Below are positions 19,589 to 28,409 of a stretch of 34,418 nt of DNA, in pieces. The stretch spans positions 103,505 to 137,922 of the forward strand of contig BFEA01000273.1 of the NCBI GenBank assembly GCA_003427395.1. The letters run 5' to 3'. Each line of letters begins with the position of its first letter. Position 1 is the stretch's first letter. Both the position numbers and the translations under genes were made by a program. The notes below the pieces were generated by a model. That model made no database searches and was not told the origin of the DNA. It saw only the letters and a list, made by a program, of their open reading frames with translations. Origin of the DNA: Chara braunii (lineage: Eukaryota; Streptophyta; Charophyceae; Charales; Characeae).

Positions 19589-20336
19589 AGAGAACTTGGG
19601 GACAACGCATAAATTATCTCGCAAGCCACAAAGACGGACGCGGTTACGTTGCCAGCCACACTTCTCAAGTCGCACTTCCTTCAGTTGCTTGTCGGAGCCA
19701 ACTCCTCGTCGGCGACTCAGTATGATATTTTAAATTTATCGAGTTCGACCCGAGGTGGTCGGGTTTTATTTCGATCTTGTGTTATTGGATGTACCATATG
19801 ATGATTCAAATTCTTCCAGTTATCATTTCACATTGGATATACATTCCTAACGATTACGGTTTATTCCTTTTGATGTAGTTATGTATGGTTGCTGTAACTT
19901 TCTTTTGACTACTGTCTAAGGCATTAGGATTGAGTTGTGGGTTTCACGCTGGATTGAAATCGTCCTAGTCGAAGGGAATACGCTTTGTACTTAGGAGATT
20001 AGCGCCCCAGTGAACGAACAATGTTCGTGTTTGGACGACGTTTTAACCACACATGCCTATATTGTAGTGAAGTGATCAAACACCCTCAGTTCACCTACCT
20101 CGGCAATTGCATTTGAAAGCTTTCGCATGTGGGTGAGTAGCTCGATAGGGATATGCCCCTAAGGGTGGTGACAACCCCTTAGGGAAGGTAAAGTTGTGCC
20201 CTACGGAAACCTATCCTGTCGTAGTGGACCGCGGGAAGTACAGTTGATGCACTCGTCTAGAGCGGCCAGGTGACAACGCAACCGCGTTCGTTTCGACGGC
20301 TTGCGGGATTATTTATGCGTTGTCCCCAAGTTCTCT
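19589..20336. mobile_element. ~748-bp foldback with ~70-bp terminal inverted arms
   Basis: AGAGAACTTGGGGACAACGC, ATAAAT, CGCAAGCC and CGCGGTTACGTTG at 19589-19656 match the reverse complement of 20264-20336. The outer 26 bases are perfect. The interior contains the 9-bp stem at 20157-20184 and no coding signal. No target-site duplication is evident. Confidence 0.7.
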
Positions 20337-21050
20337 GCTGATGGGCTCGACACCGGTTTCGGTCCAGTCCACGTCTATCAGTCCATGTAGTCTGTACATT
20401 TATCAGAAAGGTCCGTGTAGTCAGTCTGCTGCATCAGTCTGTCGAAACCAATCGCAGTGAACTCGTTGGTGTGCAGGGCCTGTGCCATTAGCCTGCAACA
20501 ATTTTTTCTTTTTCTTTTGGAGCTCGAGGCTTTCTTGCCTTGCTGACAAGTGTTGGTGCTCATGGGAAAATCTAGAAAGGATTCCATCATTAAGTATTTT
20601 ATTTTTGATTGGTGTGTAGAATCGATTGCTGATTTTGTTGCTAACTGCGGTCTGCAACCTCCTCGAATGCCTACAGATACTGAACACTAATTTGTCATCT
20701 ATACTAAGCCTTCTCTATGTCTGAGTAAACAACACGATAAATTTCGATTAGATTGTTGTTCTGTGTAAACGGTAATGCAAATTTTATTTTTTTTCCCCTC
20801 GATAAGAAACTTTCGGAGTGGGTGATAGCGGAGGCTCAGGCAGTGCTGGGGATGAGAAGGGCAAAGGGCCCGTGCTTCTAAAAAATCACCATTGCGCAGG
20901 AAATAGAAAAGGCAAAAGAGGCTGTAGCAGCAACCACGGCAGTGGTGGAAGGGTTGGAGCATAGAAGAAGGTGCAGGAGCTCAATAGGAGGGAATGGTTG
21001 GCTGATCATTTTAGAAAGGCAGAAACTGATGGGAGGTTTGGCAAAACCCA

Positions 21051-21190
21051 TCAGCATTCAACTGAATGGATGGGACTGGAGGTAACTGCCGTCTTCACCC
21101 GAATAGAATGCCCAAAACCCAACAACTTTCAGCTGAATGGATTAGACTGGAGGTAACTACCGTCTTCACCCGAATAGAACGCCCGGTTAT
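21051..21190 (+). repeat. 71-bp tandem duplication spanning a MITE end
   Basis: CTGAATGGATGGGACTGGAG plus the left end of the TA-flanked MITE (to about 21113) is repeated 71 bp downstream as CTGAATGGATTAGACTGGAG plus the complete MITE. The first copy therefore has only a MITE left end. Confidence 0.75.
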
Positions 21191-21266
21191 TGCAACTATA
21201 TTTAGTACAAGTTTCAATCCAAATGCGGCGAAAATGACTGGGCGTTCTATTCGGGCGAAGACGGTA
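21158..21266. mobile_element. TA-flanked MITE inserted in the gag remnant
   Basis: TACCGTCTTCACCCGAATAG, then AACGCCCGGTTATTG, is mirrored on the right with TA at both ends (21158-21159, 21265-21266). It is the same family as 7693-7806. It interrupts gag, so it inserted after the retroelement. Confidence 0.8.
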
Positions 21267-22320
21267 GCTTCAAAGACACCCATACCTTATCGGATGGCAA
21301 TATGACTTTGGTGGAGGACATATTGTCCACCATTAAAGGCAAACTAGCTTCCCTTATTGAGTCTCTCGATTGTCTTGATCAACGTTTTCCTCCTGTACCT
21401 GTTCCTCTTCTCCCACCTGTCTTTACACCCCTCCCAAGCATCTTCCTCCTCTGCTGCAACAACTTCAGTCAGTTCTCCCAAGAGCAAGCCAGCAACTCCT
21501 CCCAAGGGAGAGCAACAAGAGTTTGGGATGCTGCTGCCTATTTGCTCCGAACCTCCACCTGTGGTCTCAATCGTATTTGAGCCCAGGTACGCCAAGATTT
21601 CCCAGCCTGACAAGTTCACTGAGGATGACTTCAAAGTGGATATGACAGACTGGGTGGCCTCGATGAGGTCCTTTCTGAGGGGGTTCAAGTGTGCAGAGGC
21701 ACACTAGGTGTAGTCCGTATCTAAGAGTGGGAAGCTTAAATGGTTTGTCAGGGCACCACGACCCTGTATATTGCATGACATAAAGACTGGCGTCCTTTCG
21801 CAGATCATCCTTGGACATGGAGGCTGCATTGTATTGCGAAGCACCTCCTCTTCCCAGAGTAGGAAGAAGGGAAAGGGAGGTAAGTATGCTATGGAGTCTG
21901 ATGATGACTCTGCAGGTACTGGCCAGGGTGGATCTACTTCCCCAACTGGCAAAGTGCAAGAGAATCACCGGACCAGGTTGCTCAAGCGCTGGCCAAGGTA
22001 CTTATGGCTTTCACTAGAGGCTATTAGTCCTAGGGAGAAAGGCCATCCAATTCTAAGGGGTCAGACAAACGCCCCAGTGGTCCTCGACAACAAAACCTTC
22101 CTAGGTTTGCAAAGTGCCCAGCAAGTCCCATGGAGGCTTCCTCTTTGCCTTGGGATTTGAGGATCCTAGGAGTGTGGCAGAAGAGGAAAGACAAGGGAGT
22201 TTGTTTGAATTGCGAGGGCAACTACTATGTGAAGGATTGTTCGAAGCTGAAGCAGAGCAATTGCAACCATGCAAAGAACTAGTCAGGCCAGCAAAGATTG
22301 TAGCCAAATCTGCTGGACTT

Positions 22321-23055
22321 AATTGATCTCTGTCAGGAGATGAAACAACTATTGAGCCGAAGTTTTGTGAGGCTACAAAAGGCTCAATGTTCTCATACAT
22401 TGAACCTTTTTTGGATGAACCTTTATTAGAGGAATATGAGTAGCTCTGCTCTCTTCATCTCTTGTTGAAAGCGAAGATAAAGTGATCAGAACTGATTATG
22501 CTCACGCCTCGGATTAAGAGAACCAAAACAAAGGCCCTGCTTGACTGTGCAACAACCAAAAACTTTGACCAAATGGAGTTCAGAAACTCCATTGGGGTTT
22601 CAAGGTTCGGACCTTGAGCATCCTTTGGAGATTCAGTTATGTTACATACAATCTGTTTCAATTTAACAGGTAGTCAAAGGTGTATCGGTCACCTTTGATG
22701 AAAAAAGGGATCTCAGACAATCCCTGAACTTGTATGTTTTCCCTCACCTTCCTTTCAATCTGGTGAATCTGAAGTTGCTGAAGGCCACTAATCCTTCAAT
22801 TGATTGGGCTCTGCCCAATGTTCAATTGAAAAACGCACAGGGTGAGCTCATTTCATGTGTCTTAGCTACTGATTGCCATCCTAATACGAGTTGTTACTGC
22901 CTGAAAGATGGGGAGTTTTACAACTTGTCTAAGGAGACTAACCATGAGAATCTGTTTGTGGCTTATGACACTCGAACAAATTCAGATTCGTCCCCTTCTC
23001 ATATTGATCTTTCCATTCAACATATGGTTGATGAGTTCGTAGATGTGGCTTAGGA
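22321..23055 (+). pseudogene. Decayed retropepsin and pol linker of the + strand Ty3/gypsy element
   Basis: The protease would cleave Gag-Pol. Its active-site region reads ALLDCATTKNF at about 22533, where the family has LDSGATHNF; the DSG or DTG triad is broken. The linker after about 22730 remains open for over 100 codons and carries FNLVNLKLLKATNPSIDWAL, the recognisable GMDWL-type region seen before RT in Ty3/gypsy polyproteins. It ends at a stop at 23051. The RT N-terminus must lie in the gap or be lost. Confidence 0.65.
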
Positions 23056-23574
23056 GCCTACTGGGACTTGTCTATAGGCAGACCAAACATCATATCCAGA
23101 TTCTGCTTGACTCTACCTGTTACATGCTGAAAGCCTACACACGGGCCCCTCACGGGACCCGAGGTTGGAATAGGGCCCCCAGGTCACGTCACCACAACCT
23201 GAAGGCCCTATGGCATTTTTACTTGGGCCTGCATCAGAAAAACGCCAGCTTTAGATTATTTTTATAGTCTTTATTTTATTTATTTGCTGCTGTTTTTCTA
23301 ACGGGTGTACTGTTGTCCGTTTTGTGGCCAGGTACACGCTTCTAGGNCCAGGGCCAGATTCAGGCCCAGAGGNTGAGCTCCTAAAAACGTTTGGACCTTT
23401 TCTTTTGTTTTCGAACAAATTTTGACCTGTTCGAACCCAGGCCGACGTTGAGGCCGGGTACGTCCGCACAAGACCGGTTTGAAGCCAGGTACCAGGAAGA
23501 TTAATCGTGGACAGGGCCTGGACGTCCGGTAGGGACCCAGGCAGGCCGTTTTAGGCCAAGGACTGAACCAGTTT
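23056..23574. other. Non-coding stretch before the gap
   Basis: Rich in CCAGG and GGCCAGGTAC words from about 23320, with undetermined bases at 23347 and 23373. No gene recognised. The repeated GC-rich words may be why assembly failed here. Confidence 0.4.
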
Positions 23575-24349
23575 NNNNNNNNNNNNNNNNNNNNNNNNNN
23601 NNNNNNNNNNNNNNNNNNNNNNNNNNNNNNNNNNNNNNNNNNNNNNNNNNNNNNNNNNNNNNNNNNNNNNNNNNNNNNNNNNNNNNNNNNNNNNNNNNNN
23701 NNNNNNNNNNNNNNNNNNNNNNNNNNNNNNNNNNNNNNNNNNNNNNNNNNNNNNNNNNNNNNNNNNNNNNNNNNNNNNNNNNNNNNNNNNNNNNNNNNNN
23801 NNNNNNNNNNNNNNNNNNNNNNNNNNNNNNNNNNNNNNNNNNNNNNNNNNNNNNNNNNNNNNNNNNNNNNNNNNNNNNNNNNNNNNNNNNNNNNNNNNNN
23901 NNNNNNNNNNNNNNNNNNNNNNNNNNNNNNNNNNNNNNNNNNNNNNNNNNNNNNNNNNNNNNNNNNNNNNNNNNNNNNNNNNNNNNNNNNNNNNNNNNNN
24001 NNNNNNNNNNNNNNNNNNNNNNNNNNNNNNNNNNNNNNNNNNNNNNNNNNNNNNNNNNNNNNNNNNNNNNNNNNNNNNNNNNNNNNNNNNNNNNNNNNNN
24101 NNNNNNNNNNNNNNNNNNNNNNNNNNNNNNNNNNNNNNNNNNNNNNNNNNNNNNNNNNNNNNNNNNNNNNNNNNNNNNNNNNNNNNNNNNNNNNNNNNNN
24201 NNNNNNNNNNNNNNNNNNNNNNNNNNNNNNNNNNNNNNNNNNNNNNNNNNNNNNNNNNNNNNNNNNNNNNNNNNNNNNNNNNNNNNNNNNNNNNNNNNNN
24301 NNNNNNNNNNNNNNNNNNNNNNNNNNNNNNNNNNNNNNNNNNNNNNNNN
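23575..24349. other. Assembly gap (775 N)
   Basis: Run of undetermined bases. Any frame predicted across it is meaningless. Confidence 1.
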
Positions 24350-24611
24350 CCCTTCCGAAGTTTTCTCCTTTTCATGTTGTTGTCCACGTGTCCTTTGATA
24401 CTAAATCTTCCGCTGCGCTGCTTCCCAGCCTATGATGATGATGATACGAATGTGTTGTTATTGATTTCCCGTTGTTTCACTCTTTGCGTCGCGCACATTG
24501 ACACCTTGTGAATGTTGCACCTATGCTGCTGGTTGTTGCCACTTTCGTCATTGCTAGATCCTAGGCTTTCAGTGCATTTCACTTTCTGATATGCTACACT
24601 ACCACTCCTAA
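24350..24611. other. Sequence between the gap and RT, nothing recognised
   Basis: Contains a short GAT repeat near 24433 and no pol homology that I can see. Confidence 0.35.
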
Positions 24612-25140
24612 AGGAAGAGTCTGCTGAAATGATTGAGTTGAGGAAGCAGTTAGAGTACTTGACCGAGAAGGTATGAATCAGGCCTAACTCATCTAAGTGT
24701 GCCCCCCCCATTTCTTTTTTCCAAAGGGAAATGGTGAACTCAGAATGTGTATAGACTATAGAGGACTGAACAAAGATCACTAGGAAGAGCTGCGAGTCCT
24801 TGCCTAGGATCGATGACTTGCTTGATATGGTGCAAAGTTGTCAAGGCTTCAACAAAATCGATTTGAAATCAGAGTATGGACATAGGACTGCATTCAAGAC
24901 CCGGTATGACACCTATGAGTTCGTGGTCATGTCCTTTGGTTTATGCAATGCACCTGGAACCTTCCAAATTGAGATGAACAAAGTCTTCAGACCATATCTG
25001 GATAAGTTTGTTATGGTGTATTTGGATGGCATTTTGGTGTTCAACAAAACTGTTGAAGATCATGTAGCGCATCTTAAAAAGATTCTGCAGATTCTGAGAG
25101 GGAATAAATGCAAAATCAACAAATTGGCGTCTCTTCTGTT
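24612..25140 (+). pseudogene. Decayed reverse transcriptase of the + strand Ty3/gypsy element
   Basis: RT copies element RNA into DNA. The fragments begin MIELRKQLEYLTEK, then GNGELRMCIDYRGLNK, then [37 protein letters not shown] and YLDKFVMVYLDG. The catalytic YLDD box is changed to YLDG, removing one metal-binding Asp. Part of the segment between LTEK and GNGE is replaced by unrelated sequence, the LKSGYHQI region is damaged (LKSEYGHR), and the frame shifts near 25115-25140. It resembles the - strand RT at 33727-34304 closely in motif wording, so the two elements are of related lineages. Confidence 0.85.
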
Positions 25141-25938
25141 GCGTATTTGGATCATGTGATTTTTGCAGATGGTCTATCCCTTGATGCCTCTGAAGTGGCT
25201 GCTGTCAGGGAATGGTCACAACCTCAGATTGTGAGGGACATCAGATCTTTCATGGGTTTGACCTCCTACTACAAGAAGTTTACCGGGAACTTTTCCTCTA
25301 TTGCCACACCCCCGATTAATCTGCCAGCCAAGGATGTTCCCTTGAGGTGGAATGCCACTTGTTCGTTAGCTTTCCCCCGATCGAAGAAAGCACTTACCCA
25401 GGCACCTGTACTGAAACTGCCTGACCCTACCTTGCCATCTGTGTTGACCACAGATGCAACCCAGTATTTTCAAAGAAAAAATTCTTTGATTTTTTTTTTT
25501 TTTTTTTTTTTTTCGAGGTATAGTTCTACAAGTTCTAAAAAAAAGAGGAAAAGCTTGTTCGGAAGGAATTTGAACATTGCTCGTCACTTTTCCTCTTTTT
25601 CCTTCTTGGAGTTGGTGCGGTCCTTCACCAAGATGATGGGGCTGGTATGAAACCAGTGGAATTCACGAGTACGAAGATAAAGGTACATACAATTCAGGCT
25701 TACCTATGAAAAGGAACTATATGCTCTCATCTGTGCCCTCAAACAGTGGGAACATTTCTTGCTTGGGAGACGCTCCAAGATCTAGTATGATCACTCCACT
25801 TAAGTGGATGAAGACCCAAGGTGAGTTAGATGACAAACTGGCGAGTTACACTTAGTTCATTGATGGATTTGACTTCGAACTGAAGCGCAAGAAAGGGTGC
25901 TATAACAGGGTTGCTGATGCATTGTCGCGTAGACCGGA
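25141..25938 (+). pseudogene. RT thumb and RNase H remnant of the + strand Ty3/gypsy element
   Basis: VAYLDHVIFADGLSLDASEV and SFMGLTSYYKKF (RT C-terminal part) lead into APVLKLPDPTLPSVLTTDAT, the start of RNase H. This enzyme degrades the RNA strand during reverse transcription. Homology is interrupted at TTDATQY (about 25465) by some 140 bp with a 20-plus T run and resumes at GVGAVLHQDD near 25608. It then runs through YEKELYALICALKQWEHF, a stop, YDHSTLKWMKTQ and KKGCYNRVADALSRRPD. No integrase follows; the right LTR starts 55 bp later. Confidence 0.85.
25467..25607. repeat. ~140-bp T-rich insertion in RNase H
   Basis: Splits TTDATQY from GVGAV. Contains a run of more than 20 Ts near 25490-25513, and AAGAGGAAAAGC is answered by CTTTTCCTC further on. 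The T run could be the A tail of a retroposed fragment inserted in reverse. No source is recognised. Confidence 0.6.
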
Positions 25939-25993
25939 TTTATTTGCTGCCATTTTTTATACTTACTCGTTCGCAGATTCCTCCAATGAGTTC

Positions 25994-26478
25994 TGTTGGG
26001 GTATGGCAGCTGCCTGTCAAAGTAGTCCCTTGCAGCGGTTCTTCTTCAACATGGCAGGTCTTCATCTTCATCGTGGTGGTGCTCTTCTTCTTCAACCTTG
26101 GGAGCTATGCCACATGCTGAGTGGACACGTCGTCTGCAGCTGGGATTTGGTTTGCGGCAGACTGATCTGTTAGACACAGGAGGGTGGTGCAGTGTTGCAG
26201 TCTTGATGATTGGTGCACTGTAAATTGCATAGGCGCCATAGGCAGAGCTTGGGGATTGAGGGAGGAAGAAGAAGTCTCCCCTGTTCGAATGAAACTCTGT
26301 TTTTAATTGGTTCGTGGGTGTTGTAACGTGGTTGGGATCCTGGGAATTTCGTGCTGCTGATTGAGTCGGGGAGGGACGGTATTAAGTTAGAATTGATTCA
26401 ATCAATTCTGTTCTTGGTTTTGTGAGCTTCCTCTGTGTATTCTCCAATTCCACTTGTCATTGAGCATGTGTATGGGAA
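25994..26478 (+). mobile_element. Truncated right LTR of the + strand Ty3/gypsy element
   Basis: Direct copy of 11688-12203 starting TGTTGGGGTATGGCAGC, with a 30-bp internal deletion near 26440 and the last ~40 bp missing. Similarity stops after GTGTATGGGAA. No polypurine tract precedes it. Confidence 0.8.
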
Positions 26479-26500
26479 GTAGCTGGACAGTGCACTCTTA

Positions 26501-26642
26501 CAGCCTCTTTGACATCAACCTTCAAACAACTGGAGGGGCGGTGTTGGATGGGGTTTGCCAGACGTTTCACACAGCCTCTTTGACATCAACATTCAAACAA
26601 CTGGATGGGCGGTGTTGGATGGGGTTTGCCAGATGCTTTACA
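26501..26642. repeat. Two 71-bp tandem repeats
   Basis: CAGCCTCTTTGACATCAAC starts at 26501 and again at 26572. The units differ at a few sites. A looser set of ATGCTTTGCATGCCAT words follows to about 26835. Confidence 0.85.
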
Positions 26643-27328
26643 TGCCATGAAGGAGATAAAGGGAGTCCTTAAGGGGCTTCCAGGGTGCTTTGCATGCAAG
26701 GGGGTGCGTAGCGGAGTGCCAAAGGGGTTGTCAGATGCTTTGCATGCCATAGGGAGTGGGAATGTTGAGAAGGGTTGCAAGATGGTTCCAAAGGGAGGGG
26801 GAGATTGGGGATTGCAAGATGGTTTGCACACCATCTGTTGTGGAGGCAGGGAAAGTGTTTTGCGTTTTGAGGGGAACAAGGAGGATTGTCCAGGGGTTTG
26901 CATGATTATCTGGACATGATGGGGCAGAGAGAGAGTTGGGGGGAGGAGGGCAGGGGACTTCTTTGCATGGGGGAGTGTTAAGCAAGTTCACAAGTTTTGT
27001 TGCCACCCAGGTTATAGGGGAGTAAAGAGAATTTGAGAGGGGCGGCAATTGCTGAGAGGGGAAGACAGAGGAGTGCGGAGTGCGATCACTAGACCCTTGC
27101 ATACGATTGGGTGGACACTTTTGGAGGGTCGCATTGCCTATACCTGCCCAGACATTAACTTCCTCTGCTAGCGAAGCCACAATAGGTCATCTTGTACGGT
27201 ATAATAAAGCCAAGTGTTGTCTCCTTTCTTTTTTCTTGAAACACATGCATACCATACAAACGGTATGTCCGTAGTGCACTCATTAGGTATGCAGCACATA
27301 TCAAACATCACACATATTAAAAACACAG
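26643..27328. other. G-rich intronic DNA with loose repeats
   Basis: Words such as GATGCTTTGCATGCCATA and AGATGGTTTGCACACCATCT recur to about 26840. GGGGGAGTGTTAAGCAAG near 26970 resembles a polypurine tract joined to an LTR start, but no partner LTR is visible. No gene recognised. Confidence 0.4.
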
Positions 27329-27384
27329 GTCTTGAAACTGTGGCTTCTTTTGTACTGTCTTGAAACTGTGGCTTCTTTTGTAGT
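27329..27384. repeat. Two 28-bp tandem repeats
   Basis: GTCTTGAAACTGTGGCTTC plus TTTTGTA is repeated twice, with one or two differences. Confidence 0.9.
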
Positions 27385-28055
27385 GACATGTAAAGCGTGC
27401 ACACAGTATCCCCATGGAACAGTAAAATGAATAATGCTCAATAGATCCATCCTGCATTCATGAATCTGGTCATGTATAATCTCTGAGTTGTCACCATGTA
27501 TATTCTTAACCTGGAGTTGAGCATTGTGTAATCTCTGCTCGTATCATGGCAGGCAAGCAGAGGCATCGAGTGTGCATGTGTATATTGGTCATTGCTCTTT
27601 TGTGCTTAGCTTCATTTTCCTCCTTGTACAAAGGTGTCGCTTCTTCAGATGTGTTAATTGCTAAGTGGATTCTCTGTTCCCAGTGCTTGGGTCTGCTGCA
27701 ACTATCTGCACACTTTGTCTGACTGTATGAGAATTTGGGGTGCTGGTTTGGGTGGGTTGAGAAACTTGCAATCAGAAGGACGTACTTATTTTGTCTTTAT
27801 GGATATATGCTATGCCTCCCTTGTTCTGCACTTCTGCACGTTGAGGGGAAAGGCGGGGAGGGAAGGGAGCTGCTAGGGAATGGATAGCTGTGGAATTGGT
27901 GTTGTGGGTAAGTGACAGTGCTGTTGACACGGTGAAGTCAATTGACATCCAGTTAGAATGTTGGGGAATGAATGACATGCTCTCTAGCTTGGTGGCTTTT
28001 CAGGAGAATGCATGAGAAGTACGGTACTCTGGTTGTTGTGTACTTGACGACATTT
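27385..28055. other. End region of intron 2, nothing recognised
   Basis: No coding signal or clear element. Confidence 0.35.
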
Positions 28056-28117
28056 GGGGTTGGGTTGGCTGCTGGTGGTGGTGATTGGGGTTGGGTTGGC
28101 TGCTGGTGGTGGTGATT
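28056..28117 (+). repeat. Two 31-bp G-rich tandem repeats
   Basis: GGGGTTGGGTTGGCTGCTGG plus TGGTGGTGATT occurs twice, just before the G-quadruplex-type sequence and the 3' splice site of intron 2. Confidence 0.9.
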
Positions 28118-28149
28118 GGGGGTGGCGGGGGAGAGGCGGGCGAGGGGGG
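28118..28149 (+). promoter_or_regulatory. G-quadruplex-type motif near the 3' splice site of intron 2
   Basis: Four G runs of 5, 5, 3 and 6 are separated by spacers of 4, 6 and 3 nt on the sense strand. The motif ends 55 nt before the acceptor, where a pyrimidine tract would be expected; the tract itself is weak. The effect on splicing is inference. Confidence 0.6.
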
Positions 28150-28204
28150 AATGTGGTGCACGCTGCGGGGGTGATGATGACTGCTGCTGTGGATGGCTGG
28201 ACAG

Positions 28205-28409
28205 CATTGTTTCTTTTATGATGAAAACAAGCCAAACCCTCCGTACAACATCCATGATCCATTGCGAAGAAAGGTGGTCCAGTACATCACGTTTGGTGAC
28301 TCAACGGATGGTACTCAAGGTGGCCATGGAACCCATGTTGCGGGTAGTCTTGCTGGAGACACCCTCATAGGAAACCAGTACTCTGGGATGGCACCAGCTG
28401 CTAAAATAG
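28205..28409 (+). CDS. Subtilisin-like serine protease, exon 3: catalytic His block
   Basis: A 205-nt exon between a GGACAG acceptor and a GTAGGC donor at 28410, entering at phase 0 and leaving with one extra base. It reads HCFFYDENKPNPPYNIHDPL, then RRKVVQYITFGDSTDG, GGHGTHVAGSLAG and YSGMAPAAKI. The His of GHGTH (codon 28325-28327) is the catalytic-triad His. The GMAPAAKI segment is the conserved strand that follows it in S8 enzymes. Read after exon 2 it gives DTGIDMQHCFFYD without gap. The remaining catalytic domain (oxyanion Asn and the GTSMAxP Ser block) is not found in the window, so the gene continues to the right or is truncated. Confidence 0.88.

Larger units (their letters stand above)
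12459..20340. other. ~7.9-kb non-coding, hairpin-dense block inside the retroelement leader
   Basis: No reading frame resembles a known protein. Perfect short-loop stems recur: 12459-12486 (11 bp), 12501-12518 (7), 13794-13812 (7), 13855-13872 (7), 14058-14075 (6), 14506-14524 (9), 14528-14546 (8), 16130-16146 (6), 17853-17882 (10), 19526-19543 (8) and 20157-20184 (9). The six conserved-core hairpins, the GGCAGC repeats and a terminal foldback also lie inside. Because gag resumes only near 20820, this block probably entered the leader as one or more insertions. About 17.52-18.08 kb is pyrimidine-rich. The element type is not recognised. Confidence 0.55.
20820..22320 (+). pseudogene. Decayed gag of the + strand Ty3/gypsy element
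   Basis: Gag supplies the capsid and nucleocapsid of retrotransposon particles. Recognisable pieces are VAEAQAVLGMRRAKG from about 20820, then, after an element insertion at 21087-21266, a frame carrying FEPRYAKISQPDKFTEDDFK and a tryptophan-containing DWVASMRSFLRGFK segment (about 21570-21690). Near 22185-22250 one frame reads KGVCLNCEGNYYVKDC, a CCHC-type zinc knuckle in which the His is replaced by Tyr and the spacing is off by one. Frameshifts and stops are frequent, so it is not functional. Confidence 0.65.
5635..28204 (+). other. Intron 2 of the subtilase gene, ~22.6 kb, filled with mobile elements
   Basis: A GTGAGA donor follows the DTGIDMQ codons and a GGACAG acceptor precedes HCFFYD. 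Splicing gives DTGIDMQHCFFYD, which fits the S8 consensus spacing without a gap or frame change. The intron holds U6-derived sequences, several inverted-repeat elements, minisatellites, a whole decayed + strand Ty3/gypsy element, a hairpin-rich block and a 775-base assembly gap. The real length is uncertain because of the gap and the adapter artefact at 10680-10713. Scaffolding across the gap could also be wrong. Confidence 0.65.

Noticed and set aside
23551-24387. Reading frame across the N gap
   Set aside because: Consists almost entirely of undetermined residues.
27953-28262. Pro/Gln-rich antisense frames near 28 kb
   Set aside because: Shadows of the G-rich tandem repeats and of exon 3.
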